DNA of 64,000 bases from Hyphomonadaceae bacterium BRH_c29 (GCA_000961695.1 LADW01000089.1:86644-150643), one strand, 5' to 3'; shown: positions 46,686 to 55,988, counted from the first letter of the stretch. Notes: generated by a model from the sequence alone, not told the origin. Numbers and translations: made by a program.

Positions 46686-47315
46686 TCAGCCTTTGGGCGT
46701 GATCGTCGCAATCGAGGCAAACAAGGCTGCCGAGAGCATGGCGAGGGCGGCGCCGCGATTGAACCATTTCGTGAAGGCTGGCGACTCGAAGCGATGGTTC
46801 ATCGCGTCCGCCAGCCAGGCATAGACGGTCAGGCCGAACATCTCGCACACGGTGATGGTCGCCATCATGACCAGCGCCTGCGGCCAGACGGGATGCGACA
46901 TGTCGAAATAGGACGGCAGAAGCAGGCCGAAAAAGACCAGCGCGTTCGGGTTCAGCAGTTGAAGGCCTACGCCGCGGGCAAACAGTTTGCCGCGCGGCGG
47001 AGCATCTTTGGCGCTGGCATGGGGGCGGGACGGGTCTGCCGTCACCATCGTCCAGGCAAGCCAGGCGATGAAGCAGATGCCGGCTACTTTCAGGCCCATC
47101 AGGACCAGCGGGAATTTCGCGGCAAAGGCGGCGATGCCGCCTGCAGCCAATGAGATCCAGACGAGATTGGCGGCGGAAACGCCAAGCGCCGGGATGAGCG
47201 CCGTCGGCGCGCGATAGCGCAGCGACGTGCTCATCACCAGCATCACGGCCGGGCCGGGCGTCAGGCCGCCTGCAAAGAACAGGGCGACCAGCGCAATCCA
47301 GACGGACAGGTCCAT
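46686..47315 (-). CDS. LysE/RhtB-family amino-acid exporter
   Basis: A 209-residue inner-membrane protein with six hydrophobic segments and the LysE signature FFAGGLTPGPAVMLVMSTSLRY and GLQLLNPNALVFFGLLLPSYFD. It likely exports homoserine, threonine or a related amino acid. Substrate uncertain. Separated from the pyrophosphatase gene by 27 bases, same direction. Confidence 0.92.
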   Translation of the reverse strand: MDLSVWIALVALFFAGGLTPGPAVMLVMSTSLRYRAPTALIPALGVSAANLVWISLAAGGIAAFAAKFPLVLMGLKVAGICFIAWLAWTMVTADPSRPHASAKDAPPRGKLFARGVGLQLLNPNALVFFGLLLPSYFDMSHPVWPQALVMMATITVCEMFGLTVYAWLADAMNHRFESPAFTKWFNRGAALAMLSAALFASIATITPKG

Positions 47316-47342
47316 TCAGTGCCCGGTCCTTGAATTATGGAA

Positions 47343-47873
47343 TCAGGCGTTCTTGCCGCGCTCGACGGCTGCCGTGATCAGTTCGCGGGCCTTCTCGATG
47401 CCATACCAGCCTTCGATCCGGGTCCACTTGCCCTTTTCGAGATCCTTGTAGTGCTCGAAGAAGTGCGCCGTCTTGTCGATCAGCGTCTGCGGCAGGTCGT
47501 GATAGGTCGCGATCTTGTCGTAATAGGAGGTCAGCTTGTTGTGCGGGACGGCGAGGATTTTCTCGTCGGGGCCTTTGTCGTCGGTCATCATCAGGACGCC
47601 GACCGGACGGGCGCGCACGACCGAACCCGGCACCAGCGGACGATTGCCAACGACCATCACGTCAATCGGGTCACCATCGAGGCTCAGCGTGTGGGGCACG
47701 AAGCCGTAATTACAGGGATAGCGCATCTCGGTGTAGAGATAGCGGTCCACAAACATGGCGCCGGAGGCCTTGTCGATCTCGTATTTGATCGGGTCGCCGC
47801 CCAGGGGCACTTCGATCAGCACGTTGATGTCGTCTGGCGGGTTCTGGCCCGTCTCGATTTTTGAAAGGTCCAT
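47343..47873 (-). CDS. ppa: Inorganic pyrophosphatase
   Basis: A 176-residue soluble type I pyrophosphatase. Active-site pattern IEVPLGGDPIKYEIDK, YPCNYGFVPHT, the acidic signature DGDPIDVMVVG and DKGPDEKILAVP. It hydrolyses PPi released by biosynthesis. Length fits the family. Start taken at ATG 47873 (MDLSKIETG); an upstream in-frame extension to 47933 is not conserved-looking. Confidence 0.96.
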   Translation of the reverse strand: MDLSKIETGQNPPDDINVLIEVPLGGDPIKYEIDKASGAMFVDRYLYTEMRYPCNYGFVPHTLSLDGDPIDVMVVGNRPLVPGSVVRARPVGVLMMTDDKGPDEKILAVPHNKLTSYYDKIATYHDLPQTLIDKTAHFFEHYKDLEKGKWTRIEGWYGIEKARELITAAVERGKNA

Positions 47874-47962
47874 GTCTGCGCTCGCTTTGGGAGGAGTAAA
47901 TGTTGGGCGTGGCGATGGCCTGTCAGAGCCCATGCGTCAAGGGCGAGGATGCCACAGACAGA

Positions 47963-48271
47963 CTAATGTCCAGTATCCGGCGTGATGTCTTTTACGTCGA
48001 ATATACGCATCGGTGCCCCGCCAGCAGACAGGCTGCGCGCTTCCTTGACGAAGTCCCGGCTGTCCCTGAGGGCGAAATGGGCCTGCAGCGCCTCCATGTC
48101 GCGCCAGTATTCGACAAAGACCAGCCTTGAAGGATCGTCGAGGTCGGCGTGGACATTGTGGGAGATGCAGCCGTCTTCCCGGCGCGATCGTTCGCAATGG
48201 GCGCGACAGAGCGCGATCAGGCGGTCTGCACTGTCTGGCTTTGTCTGCACGCTGCCTGTGACGAGGATCAT
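47963..48271 (-). CDS. Antibiotic-biosynthesis-monooxygenase (ABM) domain protein
   Basis: A 102-residue ABM/LsrG-type ferredoxin-like protein with ILVTGSVQTKPDSADRLIALCRAH, a REDGCISHNVHADLDDPSRLVFVEYWRDMEALQAHF core. Such small proteins oxidise or isomerise quinone-like metabolites without cofactor. Function here unknown. 12 bases past the 2OG-oxygenase gene, same direction. Confidence 0.92.
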   Translation of the reverse strand: MILVTGSVQTKPDSADRLIALCRAHCERSRREDGCISHNVHADLDDPSRLVFVEYWRDMEALQAHFALRDSRDFVKEARSLSAGGAPMRIFDVKDITPDTGH

Positions 48272-48283
48272 GTGGGTGTCTCC

Positions 48284-48898
48284 CTAGTCGCGCAGAAGCG
48301 CGTAGTTGAAGCTGATTGAGATGCGCGCGTCTTCGGCCCGGTTCGGCATGACTTCGTGGCGCAGCCAGGATTCCCAGAACAGGGCGTGGCCTTGTTTTGG
48401 CGTGAGATAGACGAAGCGGCGCGCCGATTCTGGGGCATCATCTGCTGGCTGAGGGGCGCCCATCATGCCGGTGAGGCGCGGGTCTTCCATCTTCAGGCTG
48501 CCGGACCCTTCGGGCAGGGCGACATAGAACGTGCCGGAAATGACGCTGCCTGGATGGATATGGCCGGAATGGCTGCCGCCTTCGCCGAGAATGTTGACCC
48601 AGAGCGCGTCGAGCTGAAGGTGAAAGCCCTGCATGTCCCAGTGCAGTTCCTTCGCGAAGGCATCTGCCTGTTCGTCCAAGAGGGTCTTGAGCGCGCCGAA
48701 TTCCGGGAAACGTTCGGGCAGGTCGTCCAGCGAGGCATAGGACGTGTACCCGTCATAGCCCTGCTCATCGCACCAGTCATTGCCGGCGGTGTCTTCGTCT
48801 TCCAGCAGCCAGCAGACGGCTTCGAGTTCGGCGCGCAGGTCTGCGGTGCCGATGGCTTCTTCTTTGACGAAGGTCGGGAAAAGGGTCTTGAGGGTCAT
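48284..48898 (-). CDS. TIGR02466-type 2-oxoglutarate/Fe(II) oxygenase
   Basis: A 204-residue protein with the double-stranded-beta-helix segment LWVNILGEGGSHSGHIHPGSVISGTFYV, which supplies the His-x-Asp/His type metal ligands, and the C-terminal HALFWESWLRHEVMPN with the second His. It matches TIGR02466 proteins, often found beside putative sugar- or phage-related genes. Substrate unknown. Confidence 0.88.
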   Translation of the reverse strand: MTLKTLFPTFVKEEAIGTADLRAELEAVCWLLEDEDTAGNDWCDEQGYDGYTSYASLDDLPERFPEFGALKTLLDEQADAFAKELHWDMQGFHLQLDALWVNILGEGGSHSGHIHPGSVISGTFYVALPEGSGSLKMEDPRLTGMMGAPQPADDAPESARRFVYLTPKQGHALFWESWLRHEVMPNRAEDARISISFNYALLRD

Positions 48899-48961
48899 GG
48901 CGGTCCAAATGGAATGGCCCCGCCGGGACGGCGAGGCCTGATGTCTCTATCCTGAGGCGGA

Positions 48962-49867
48962 CTATTCGGCGGGTTTGACGAATTTCAGCGTCATCCGGTC
49001 GCTTTCGCCAATGGCGGCGTAACTTTCCGGGTTCCAGCCTTCCGGCGGCTCTGCGCCGTCTTCCGGTTGTTGGTTCACCGGGGGGAGCGTCCACACACCG
49101 AACGGGTGGTCTGCAGTGTCGGCCGGGTTGGCGTTGATTTCAGAGCCGCCGGCGAATTCGAACCCGGCATTGGCGGCGAGCGCTTTGACATAGTCCTCAT
49201 GGACATAGCCGCTGCTGGCTTTGGGGGCCTGGATCGAGGCCGACGGCAGGCGGTGTTCCACCACGCCCAGCACGCCGCCGGGCTTTAGTGCGGCATAGGC
49301 ATCGTTGAAGAATTTCTGCTCGTATCCGCCGCTCATCCAGTTGTGGATGTTGCGGAAGGTCAGCACGAAGTCGACGCTGTCAGGGGCAGCCAGCGGACCG
49401 GAATTGCCGGAGAAGCCGGTATATTCAATCGTGCCGAAGCGCGGATCGGTATAGCCGGACTTGAAGGCTTCATTGTTCTGTTCGATGCGGGCGACGCGGT
49501 CTGGGTCATCAATGCCGGCGGGGTCGAACAGGGCGGCGATCAGCGTGCCGTTGCCGGACGCCAGCCAGGGCGCCAGGATGTTGGTGTACCAACCGCCACC
49601 GGGCCAGATCTCGATCACTTTGCTGTCTGGCTGGACGCCGAAATATTCCAGCGTTTCCTTCGGATGGCGCCAGGCATCGCGGGCTTTTTCCTCGGGCGAG
49701 CGCAGATCGCTGTTGATGGCGGCCTGAAGCGGATCGACCGTTTCCGGCGCAGCCTGTTCAGCGGCAACATCGGTTTCGGCGATAACTTCGGGACTGTCGA
49801 TCTTGCCCTGTCCGCAGCCGGCGAGCAGCGCGAGGGCGAGAAGGGAAGCGGAAACGGCAGTTTTCAT
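48962..49867 (-). CDS. Predicted lipoprotein methyltransferase
   Basis: A 301-residue protein. N-terminal lipoprotein signal LALALLAGCGQ (Cys in the lipobox), then a class I methyltransferase-like fold (VIEIWPGGGWYTNILAPWLAS, VDFVLTFRNIHNWMSGGYE, AALKPGGVLGVVEHR). It resembles the COG4798 predicted methyltransferases. Whether it is active is unclear, because an exported protein would have no obvious SAM supply. Confidence 0.85.
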   Translation of the reverse strand: MKTAVSASLLALALLAGCGQGKIDSPEVIAETDVAAEQAAPETVDPLQAAINSDLRSPEEKARDAWRHPKETLEYFGVQPDSKVIEIWPGGGWYTNILAPWLASGNGTLIAALFDPAGIDDPDRVARIEQNNEAFKSGYTDPRFGTIEYTGFSGNSGPLAAPDSVDFVLTFRNIHNWMSGGYEQKFFNDAYAALKPGGVLGVVEHRLPSASIQAPKASSGYVHEDYVKALAANAGFEFAGGSEINANPADTADHPFGVWTLPPVNQQPEDGAEPPEGWNPESYAAIGESDRMTLKFVKPAE

Positions 49868-49892
49868 GATTGTCTCTCTGTCGAAGGAACCT

Positions 49893-49920
49893 CTTGAACG
49901 CCCCTTCTAGGCTCCCACAT
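49893..49920 (+). promoter_or_regulatory. Sigma-32-type heat-shock promoter of hsp20
   Basis: CTTGAA at 49893-49898, 14 bases, then TCCCACAT at 49913-49920 (6 of 8 to CCCCATAT). The match and position ahead of a small heat-shock gene support RpoH control. Predicted start is near 49927, giving a leader of about 140 bases. Confidence 0.7.
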
Positions 49921-49926
49921 GTACTG

Positions 49927-50065
49927 TGTCACGGTGCCGCTACGCGGGCCGAGACCGGGTTTCGTGCCGGCGCCACTGATCGGGCCGGGGAATCGCGACG
50001 TCCGAACCCTATGGAGCCCCCCGTTCCGGGCGCTCCCAGTTGCTTTGAGAAAGAGGACTGACACT
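49927..50065 (+). promoter_or_regulatory. Possible ROSE-like RNA thermometer in hsp20 leader
   Basis: The ~140-base leader ends in the ROSE hallmark TTGCT (50040-50044), nine bases from the Shine-Dalgarno AGGA (50054-50057) that it could mask. A GC-rich hairpin (GGAGC 50013-50017 with GCTCC 50032-50036) lies just upstream. Confidence 0.55.
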
Positions 50066-50542
50066 ATGTCGAACATTGATCTGACCCCCCTTTACCGCAC
50101 CATGGTTGGCTTTGACCGCATGGCCAGCATGATCGACCAGGCATCCCGCCTCGACGGTTCACAGGGCTATCCCCCTTATAATATCGAGCGAGTCGACGAA
50201 AACGCCTTCGCCATCGAGATCGCTGTCGCCGGGTTTACCGAGGATGACCTGGACATCGAAACCAAGGAAGGCATGCTCACTGTCGCGGGCAAAAAAGGCG
50301 AGCCGGAGAATGATGGGGACAAGACCTATCTTCATCGTGGCATCGCACAGCGCAGCTTCATTCGCCGCTACCAGCTTGCTGATCACATTCTTGTGACCGG
50401 GGCGAGCTTGCAGCATGGCGTGCTCCGCATCGACCTCGTCCGTGAGCTGCCAGAAGAGAAAAAGCCCCGCAAGATCGAAATCGGCACGGTCGGATCGACC
50501 GGACCGAAGCTGATCGGCAAGAAAAACGCCGACGCAGCCTGA
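50066..50542 (+). CDS. Small heat-shock protein (Hsp20/IbpA family)
   Basis: A 158-residue alpha-crystallin-type chaperone that holds aggregating proteins. N-terminal MSNIDLTPLYRTMVGFDRMASMID, alpha-crystallin domain YPPYNIERVDENAFAIEIAVAGFTEDDLDIETKEG... GIAQRSFIRRYQLADHI, and a C-terminal PRKIEI (IxI-like). The start is ATG 50066 with AGAGGA 8 bases upstream; the reading frame extends 50 codons further without conservation. Followed by a hairpin terminator. Confidence 0.95.
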   Translation: MSNIDLTPLYRTMVGFDRMASMIDQASRLDGSQGYPPYNIERVDENAFAIEIAVAGFTEDDLDIETKEGMLTVAGKKGEPENDGDKTYLHRGIAQRSFIRRYQLADHILVTGASLQHGVLRIDLVRELPEEKKPRKIEIGTVGSTGPKLIGKKNADAA

Positions 50543-50570
50543 TCCGGGGCTTATCCCTGATTAAATGATT

Positions 50571-50602
50571 GCGGCGCGCTCAGATGATGGGCGCGCCGTT
50601 TT
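50571..50602 (+). terminator. Terminator of hsp20
   Basis: CGGCGCGC / GCGCGCCG eight-bp stem with an 11-base loop and a TTTT tail, 30 bases past the hsp20 stop. Confidence 0.8.
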
Positions 50603-50617
50603 CGTGTCAGCGAAAAG

Positions 50618-51640
50618 TCAGGAGGCGTCTGCGGTCGCTTCGGCGCGCTGGAAGAAGTTGAGGCAGCCTGCCGCGCCCAGAAAGTCTCCCAGGGCGGTGC
50701 TGTCTTTCAGCGTGCGGCTGACCTGGCGGCCAACGGCGGCGAAGGCTTCAGCGGCGTGCTTCTGGGCGGATTGCCCGAACGTGCCGTCGTCCAGCGTGAC
50801 CGAAACCTGGCCGGACGATTTCCGGATCGCTTCGGCATTGGCTTTGGCCCAAGGCAGGTAAGTCTTCGCGACATCTTCGGAGAAGAGGGGGGCAAGCGTG
50901 GAACCGAGATCGGCCAGCGCGGCGAAAGGTCCGCCCGCTTTCGGGTCGTCCATATGCTCGCACCAGGCCACGATGAACGGCGCGCGATCCTTCAGCCATT
51001 CGGCCGGGGTCGGGTCCAGCAGCATTTGCTGGAACTGGGCGGCAATGCTGAAATCGGCAAAGGTCGGGCGGCCACCGAAGAGGAAGAGATGCTCTTTCAG
51101 GTGTGCGTTCAGGTTCAGGGCAAAGCGGCGCCAGGAGGCGTCCAGCACGGGCCAGTTTTCCTGCGCCGCGCCAACCAGCGGCAGGCGGTCTGCCATGCGC
51201 TCGGTAATCTGTACCGACGGGGCTTTCCAGGCGCGCGGGCGTTTGCCGCCCGACAGCTGCACCAGCGCGCGAAGGCCAGCCTGGTCACGGTCTGGCGTAT
51301 TGCCCCAGCGTTGCTGGAACATGCATTTGTTCAGCCACTCATCGCCAAAGTCTTCGAGGATCAGCGACAGGGCGGCGAGCGCGGCATCGTCTGGCGTGGC
51401 GGAAGGCTCGGGATGGGACGCTTCCAGCGCGAACAGCATGCGCGTTGATTCCTGGCTGACCGGGCGATCCGGTGAGACAAGAAGCGGCACCGTGGCGAGG
51501 CGTGCGAGGGCGCGGAAATCCGTTTCGGTCTCACGCGAGCGGGTCACCCATTCGAAATCGACGCCTTTGTAGCGCAGGAAGGCGCGTACTTTCAGCGAGT
51601 AGGGCGAAGTTTCAGCGCCGAAGAGGCGGTATGCTGGCAT
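50618..51640 (-). CDS. Glutathione S-transferase-type protein
   Basis: A 340-residue protein with a thioredoxin-fold N-terminal part (YRLFGAETSPYSLKVRAFLRYKGVDFEWVTR, TVPLLVSPD) and an extended all-helical C-terminal part (HLFLFGGRPTFADFSIAAQFQQMLLDPTP), typical of the larger GST-like family. GGGAG lies 10 bases before ATG 51640. The open frame continues upstream as antisense of the glycosyltransferase and is not coding. Role in detoxification is inferred. Confidence 0.9.
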   Translation of the reverse strand: MPAYRLFGAETSPYSLKVRAFLRYKGVDFEWVTRSRETETDFRALARLATVPLLVSPDRPVSQESTRMLFALEASHPEPSATPDDAALAALSLILEDFGDEWLNKCMFQQRWGNTPDRDQAGLRALVQLSGGKRPRAWKAPSVQITERMADRLPLVGAAQENWPVLDASWRRFALNLNAHLKEHLFLFGGRPTFADFSIAAQFQQMLLDPTPAEWLKDRAPFIVAWCEHMDDPKAGGPFAALADLGSTLAPLFSEDVAKTYLPWAKANAEAIRKSSGQVSVTLDDGTFGQSAQKHAAEAFAAVGRQVSRTLKDSTALGDFLGAAGCLNFFQRAEATADAS

Positions 51641-51775
51641 AGCTTGGAAGCTCCCGGGTCGGCTTGGGGCCTGCTTAGGCATTTCAGCCCCCACTGCCAA
51701 CCAGTGTTTGCCGCCACGCCTGTAAATGGCTATGCGCGTGACAGGACAATCTGACCTGAGATGAAGGAGAGGCCG

Positions 51776-52825
51776 ATGCGCATCATGCACGTCATGGCCG
51801 GTGCTGCCGAAGGCGGCGCGGAAAACATCATGCTGGAATCCGTACTGGCGCTGGCGGAAGCTGGCCTCACCCAACATGTGGTGACGCGGCCCGATAATCA
51901 GTTCCGAGTTCAAAAGTTCCGCGAAGCCGGCATCGGTGTCGATGTGGCCGCGTTCAACAATGCCTGGCCTTTTCCGACCCGCCGTGTGCTGGGCGAGGCG
52001 ATCAAGGCGTTCAAGCCGGATGTCATCGAATACTGGATGGGCCGCGCCGGACAGTTCGCACCGAAGGAATATCGCAATCGCTCGGTTGCCTGGTATGGCG
52101 GCTATTACAAGCTCGCCCGCTTCCTGAATTGCGAATGGCATGTCGGCCTGACGATCGACCTGCTGCGCCATATCCGGGAGCAGGGCGTGGCTGATGACCG
52201 CTCCGTCATCATCCACACCTATGCCGATTTCGAAGGCGCTGACCCGGCCGACCGGGCGAGCCTCGACACGCCGGCCGATGCGCCGGTTGCGCTGGCGCTG
52301 GCCCGCCTGCACGAGAAGAAGGGCCTCGATACGCTACTTGATGCCACCGCGAAAGTGCCGGGCCTTTATGTCTGGATCGCAGGCGAAGGCCCGCTGGAGG
52401 CAGAGCTGCGCGCGCATTGCACCCGGCTGAACCTTGACGACCGCGTGCGCTTCCTCGGCTGGCGGAATGATCGCGGCGCGCTGCTGGCGGCCTGCGATGT
52501 GGTGGCGTTCCCGTCGCGCTATGAGCCGTTCGGCACGGTGACGGTGGATGCTTGGGCGGCCTCGCGACCGCTGGTGGCCGCCGATGCCGTTGGCCCGGCT
52601 GCCTATGTGAAGGACGGCGTCAATGGGTTGCTGATCCCGAAGAATGATGTCGATGCGCTGGCCAATGCGCTGACGCGCGTGATCTCGGACAAGGCCCTCG
52701 CCGCGAAACTGGTTGCCGGTGGGCGTGCCTCGTATGAGGCGCAGTTCAACAAGGCGGCGTTCCAGCGCGATTCGCTTGCGTTCTATGAGACGGTGATTGC
52801 CAAGGCGGGTCCGTTTCCGGGCTAG
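51776..52825 (+). CDS. Glycosyltransferase family 4
   Basis: A 349-residue GT-B glycosyltransferase. N-terminal MRIMHVMAGAAEGGAENIM, C-terminal GT4 motif ALARLHEKKGLDTLLDATAKV, VRFLGWRNDRGALLAACDVVAFPSRYEPFGTVTVDAWAASRPLVAADAVG with the conserved Glu (SRYEPFG). Probably adds a sugar to lipid or polysaccharide. AAGGAG lies shortly upstream of ATG 51776. Overlaps the convergent deaminase by 4 bases. Confidence 0.93.
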   Translation: MRIMHVMAGAAEGGAENIMLESVLALAEAGLTQHVVTRPDNQFRVQKFREAGIGVDVAAFNNAWPFPTRRVLGEAIKAFKPDVIEYWMGRAGQFAPKEYRNRSVAWYGGYYKLARFLNCEWHVGLTIDLLRHIREQGVADDRSVIIHTYADFEGADPADRASLDTPADAPVALALARLHEKKGLDTLLDATAKVPGLYVWIAGEGPLEAELRAHCTRLNLDDRVRFLGWRNDRGALLAACDVVAFPSRYEPFGTVTVDAWAASRPLVAADAVGPAAYVKDGVNGLLIPKNDVDALANALTRVISDKALAAKLVAGGRASYEAQFNKAAFQRDSLAFYETVIAKAGPFPG

Positions 52826-53265
52826 GCGATGCTGTTGAAAAACGCGCGGTAGAGGGTTTCAGCCGCGCGCTGCCCCAGCCCAACTTCGACCCGGATGCCA
52901 GCGCTGCGAAGGCGCAGGATGCCGCCATTCGCGACAGGGTGGGGGTCCAGCACAGAGCAGACAACGCGGGCGATACCAGCGTCTTCCAGCTTCATCGAAC
53001 AGGACTTTCCGCCCGCAGAGCGTTCGCGGCAGGGCTCCAGCGTGACATAGGCCGTTCCGCCCTTTGCTGCATTGCCTGCCTCTTCGAGGGCGATTTCCTC
53101 GGCATGCGGGCGACCGCCATGACCGGTCACGCCTTCACCGGCAACATGACCGGCCGCATCAAGGATGACGCAGCCTACGGATGGATTGACGCCCGTCAGG
53201 CCGTGATTGAGTCGGGCGAGCGCGAGGGCCCGCCCCATCATGCGTCGGTCGCGGCGTTTGCTCAC
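52822..53265 (-). CDS. Stand-alone RibD-type deaminase
   Basis: A 147-residue cytidine/deoxycytidylate-type deaminase with zinc ligands HAEEIALEE and [12 protein letters not shown] and the RibD start [29 protein letters not shown]. It ends right after the deaminase fold, so the reductase domain of full RibD is absent. Riboflavin genes are not nearby; reductase must be elsewhere or this is not riboflavin-specific. Start overlaps the gpmA stop (ATGA-type), suggesting coupling. Confidence 0.9.
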   Translation of the reverse strand: MSKRRDRRMMGRALALARLNHGLTGVNPSVGCVILDAAGHVAGEGVTGHGGRPHAEEIALEEAGNAAKGGTAYVTLEPCRERSAGGKSCSMKLEDAGIARVVCSVLDPHPVANGGILRLRSAGIRVEVGLGQRAAETLYRAFFNSIA

Positions 53266-53975
53266 GGCAGGGCCGGCAGCGGCTGGGCGCGATCCGCATC
53301 GAGATAGCGCACAGCGACCGGCTTCAGATTGTCATCGAGATCGATCAGCAGCGGGTTACCTGTCGGGATTTCAACGCCTGTGATCTTGTCGTCCGGCACG
53401 TCGAACAGGTGCTTCACCAGCGCGCGCAGCGAGTTGCCGTGCGCGGCGATGATGACGTCCTTGCCGGACTTCAGAACAGGCGCGATCTCCGCGTCCCAAT
53501 AGGGCAGGACGCGTTCCAGCGTCAGCTTCAGGCTTTCCGTGTTCGGAATATCGATGCCCTTGTAGCGCGGATCGGTTGAGAGGTCCCAGGTTGTGCCTTT
53601 TTCCAGCGGTGGCGGCGGCACATCATAAGAGCGGCGCCAGACATGGACCTGATCGTCGCCATGTTTGGCGGCGGTCTCGGCCTTGTCGAGGCCGGTCAGG
53701 CCGCCATAGTGGCGCTCGTTCAGCTGCCAGGCTTTTTCCACCGGCACCCAGGCGCGGCCCATTTCGGTCAGCGCCATCCACAGCGTGCGGATCGCGCGGG
53801 TCTGGTAGCTGGTGAAAGCGGCGCGGAAGTCGGCATCGACAGCCTTCAGAAGCTGGCCGGCCTTGTGGGCTTCAGCTTCGCCCTTTTCCGTCAGGTCTGC
53901 GTCCCACCATCCGGTGAAGCGGTTTTCGAGGTTCCAGGCGGATTGTCCGTGACGGACGAGCGCGAGCTTTGGCAT
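53262..53975 (-). CDS. gpmA: Phosphoglycerate mutase (2,3-BPG-dependent)
   Basis: A 237-residue glycolytic enzyme. Catalytic [10 protein letters not shown] with phospho-His, [40 protein letters not shown] and AHGNSLRAL. Length is standard. The start is ATG 53975; an in-frame TTG at 53984 adds three residues. Confidence 0.96.
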   Translation of the reverse strand: MPKLALVRHGQSAWNLENRFTGWWDADLTEKGEAEAHKAGQLLKAVDADFRAAFTSYQTRAIRTLWMALTEMGRAWVPVEKAWQLNERHYGGLTGLDKAETAAKHGDDQVHVWRRSYDVPPPPLEKGTTWDLSTDPRYKGIDIPNTESLKLTLERVLPYWDAEIAPVLKSGKDVIIAAHGNSLRALVKHLFDVPDDKITGVEIPTGNPLLIDLDDNLKPVAVRYLDADRAQPLPALP

Positions 53976-54033
53976 CGAATTCAAAAGTCCTTTTGCGTTT
54001 CTGGCGGCCTTTTCGGCGGAAAACGTCCCGGTA

Positions 54034-55173
54034 TCAAGCGCCCATGATCCGGATCAGCTCTGCCATGGCGAGTACGACATGATAGCCGGTGGAGGCGGGC
54101 ATGTCGTGCGAGACCGGTTTGCCCGTGGCGTCATATTGATCGATCCAGCCGCCATCCGGCGTCAGGTATTCGTCCATCAGCACGTCGAAACTGGTACAGG
54201 CAGCGCCGGCGAAGATCTCCTCACCCGTTGCCTCGAACATGGCGAGGTGAGCTTTCAGCGCTTCGGTCTGCGGCCAGGTGCGGCGTGATCCATTCGTGAT
54301 GGCGCCTTCGCGGGAGACTTCCTGAACGGCGCGTCCGCCCTCATCCAGCGTGGAGCAGGCGAAAGTGTACAGCCGGTCAGCAGCCGGATTTACTGGCGTG
54401 CCGGTCGCGTGCGCATAGGCATGCAGCAGCCAGACCCACTCGAACTGATGGCCCGGCTCCACGATATTTGCGTCGCGCGCCACGGGCGCGGTCCATCCCC
54501 GCGCGAAACGCTCGCCCAGAAGATTGCCGGGACCGGCTGTGAAGAAGCGGTCGAACAGGTCGATGATCTTGGCCGCGCGCTCAAGGTGGCCGCCTTCCGG
54601 ATCAGCCCGGTGCAGGCTGAGGCAGGCTTCGAGAAGATGCATATGCGGATTCTGGTGGCGCATGTCATCCTGAGGCAGGGTTTCGGCATAACCGCCATCC
54701 GGGGTGCTCATTTTCTCATCCGTGGCCCCGAGAATGCTGTGGGCGCCGGCCAGCGCGATCTCTTCGCCGCCGAGGGCAGAGGCGGCTTCAGCCAGCGCAA
54801 ACAGTGCGAAGGCCGTGTCGTAGAGGTCCGGCGTGTCGTCCACCAGGCCGCTTCCATCTGTGTTCAATGTCCGCCCGATCAAGCCGTCAGCGCGCCGGGC
54901 GGGCCCGGTCAGTGTCGCGATGCCGGAGGCGATATGGCCGGCCGCGTCGTCCGGCTTCCAGCCCATCCGCAGCGCCTGCGCAAACACATAAGTCTGGCGA
55001 GCCTGTACCCGGACGCGCACGGTGTCGGAGTTTGTGCCTTGGTGGTCAAGGTTCAAGGCTTCGCGGAAAAGGCCATGCGCGCCGATGCCACGCTCTGACC
55101 AGAGCGGGAAGCAATCTTCCAGAAGCCAGGTACGGGCTTCACGCGCGCGGCGCTTCAAGGCGGACTTTGACAT
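54034..55173 (-). CDS. AGE-family epimerase/isomerase
   Basis: A 379-residue protein of the N-acylglucosamine 2-epimerase/mannose isomerase fold, an (alpha/alpha)6 barrel. Catalytic-type His in [13 protein letters not shown] and HQFEWVWLL, plus [25 protein letters not shown]. The family interconverts mannose/fructose or N-acylglucosamine/mannosamine. The start is ATG 55173 (MSKSALKRR); a longer frame to 55233 is likely false. Divergent from the 55317 gene. Confidence 0.91.
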   Translation of the reverse strand: MSKSALKRRAREARTWLLEDCFPLWSERGIGAHGLFREALNLDHQGTNSDTVRVRVQARQTYVFAQALRMGWKPDDAAGHIASGIATLTGPARRADGLIGRTLNTDGSGLVDDTPDLYDTAFALFALAEAASALGGEEIALAGAHSILGATDEKMSTPDGGYAETLPQDDMRHQNPHMHLLEACLSLHRADPEGGHLERAAKIIDLFDRFFTAGPGNLLGERFARGWTAPVARDANIVEPGHQFEWVWLLHAYAHATGTPVNPAADRLYTFACSTLDEGGRAVQEVSREGAITNGSRRTWPQTEALKAHLAMFEATGEEIFAGAACTSFDVLMDEYLTPDGGWIDQYDATGKPVSHDMPASTGYHVVLAMAELIRIMGA

Positions 55174-55316
55174 GTGGCGCAAACCCCGTAGCAGATGCGG
55201 CGGCGAATGCCGCTCGCCAGACCCGACGCGCACCTGCTAACAGGAGCAGGCCGGGTTGACCAGCGCCAGCCCCGTATGGCGCATGAGAGAGGCCGCAAAA
55301 GAGAGAAAGGCCCCCG

Positions 55317-55910
55317 ATGAAGGACCGGATTTTCTTCCCGCTCGCATGTCTTCTTGCGCTGGGCATGGTGGGGCTCGCCCTATGGCCGGGTGTGGGCCGC
55401 CTGCCTTCGGGCGCGGTGACAGGGGATGGCCAGCACTATGAGCAGATCACCATCGCCGACACCTATTTGAACAAGATTGTCGCTGGCGGTGATGCCATTA
55501 CACGGCTTGAAACCGGACCCGATGGCAAGCGGGTGCTGTACATCGAAGCCGATGCCGGCGTGTTGACCAGTGATCCCGAACTCGGGCCGCACTTCCGCCT
55601 CGCAGCCGATATCGAAGTCCAGTTCACGGGTTTCACCGTTCTCTGCACTGTGCGCGCGCGCCCGGCAGACGATCACGGTGCCATGCAGATGCAGGCAAAT
55701 TACTCGGCGGGCCGGGTCGGGGATTCTGGCTGGCAAGTGTTCGACCTGCAGCCCGGTTTCCAGGATTATTCGTTCGAATACAACGTGCCGTTGATCGAAG
55801 GCGATCAGGGCGTCGACTATTTTGCGGTCCGCCCCGTGGTACCTGACAAGTCGCGTGCGCTGATTGTGGAACAGGTCACATTCAAGCGCCTCGCCCGCTG
55901 GACGGAATGA
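55317..55910 (+). CDS. Conserved membrane-anchored hypothetical protein
   Basis: A 197-residue protein with one N-terminal membrane helix or uncleaved signal (FFPLACLLALGMVGLALWPG) and a beta-rich extracytoplasmic part with ADTYLNKIVAGGDAITRLETGPDGKRVLYIEA and YSFEYNVPLIEGDQGVDYFAVRP. The end of the domain resembles carbohydrate-binding jelly-roll folds, but I cannot assign a family. Divergent from the AGE gene; GAAAGG precedes the ATG. Confidence 0.75.
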   Translation: MKDRIFFPLACLLALGMVGLALWPGVGRLPSGAVTGDGQHYEQITIADTYLNKIVAGGDAITRLETGPDGKRVLYIEADAGVLTSDPELGPHFRLAADIEVQFTGFTVLCTVRARPADDHGAMQMQANYSAGRVGDSGWQVFDLQPGFQDYSFEYNVPLIEGDQGVDYFAVRPVVPDKSRALIVEQVTFKRLARWTE

Positions 55911-55988
55911 GCCGGGTCGCTATCTTGCCCCTCAACACAACAGACTGAAGCACCCGAGGGTGCTGATACCGATCCAAACAGGACTGAC

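Noticed and set aside
51641..52312. Upstream extension of the glutathione-transferase frame
   Set aside because: Residues before ATG 51640 are antisense to the GT4 gene and show no GST homology.
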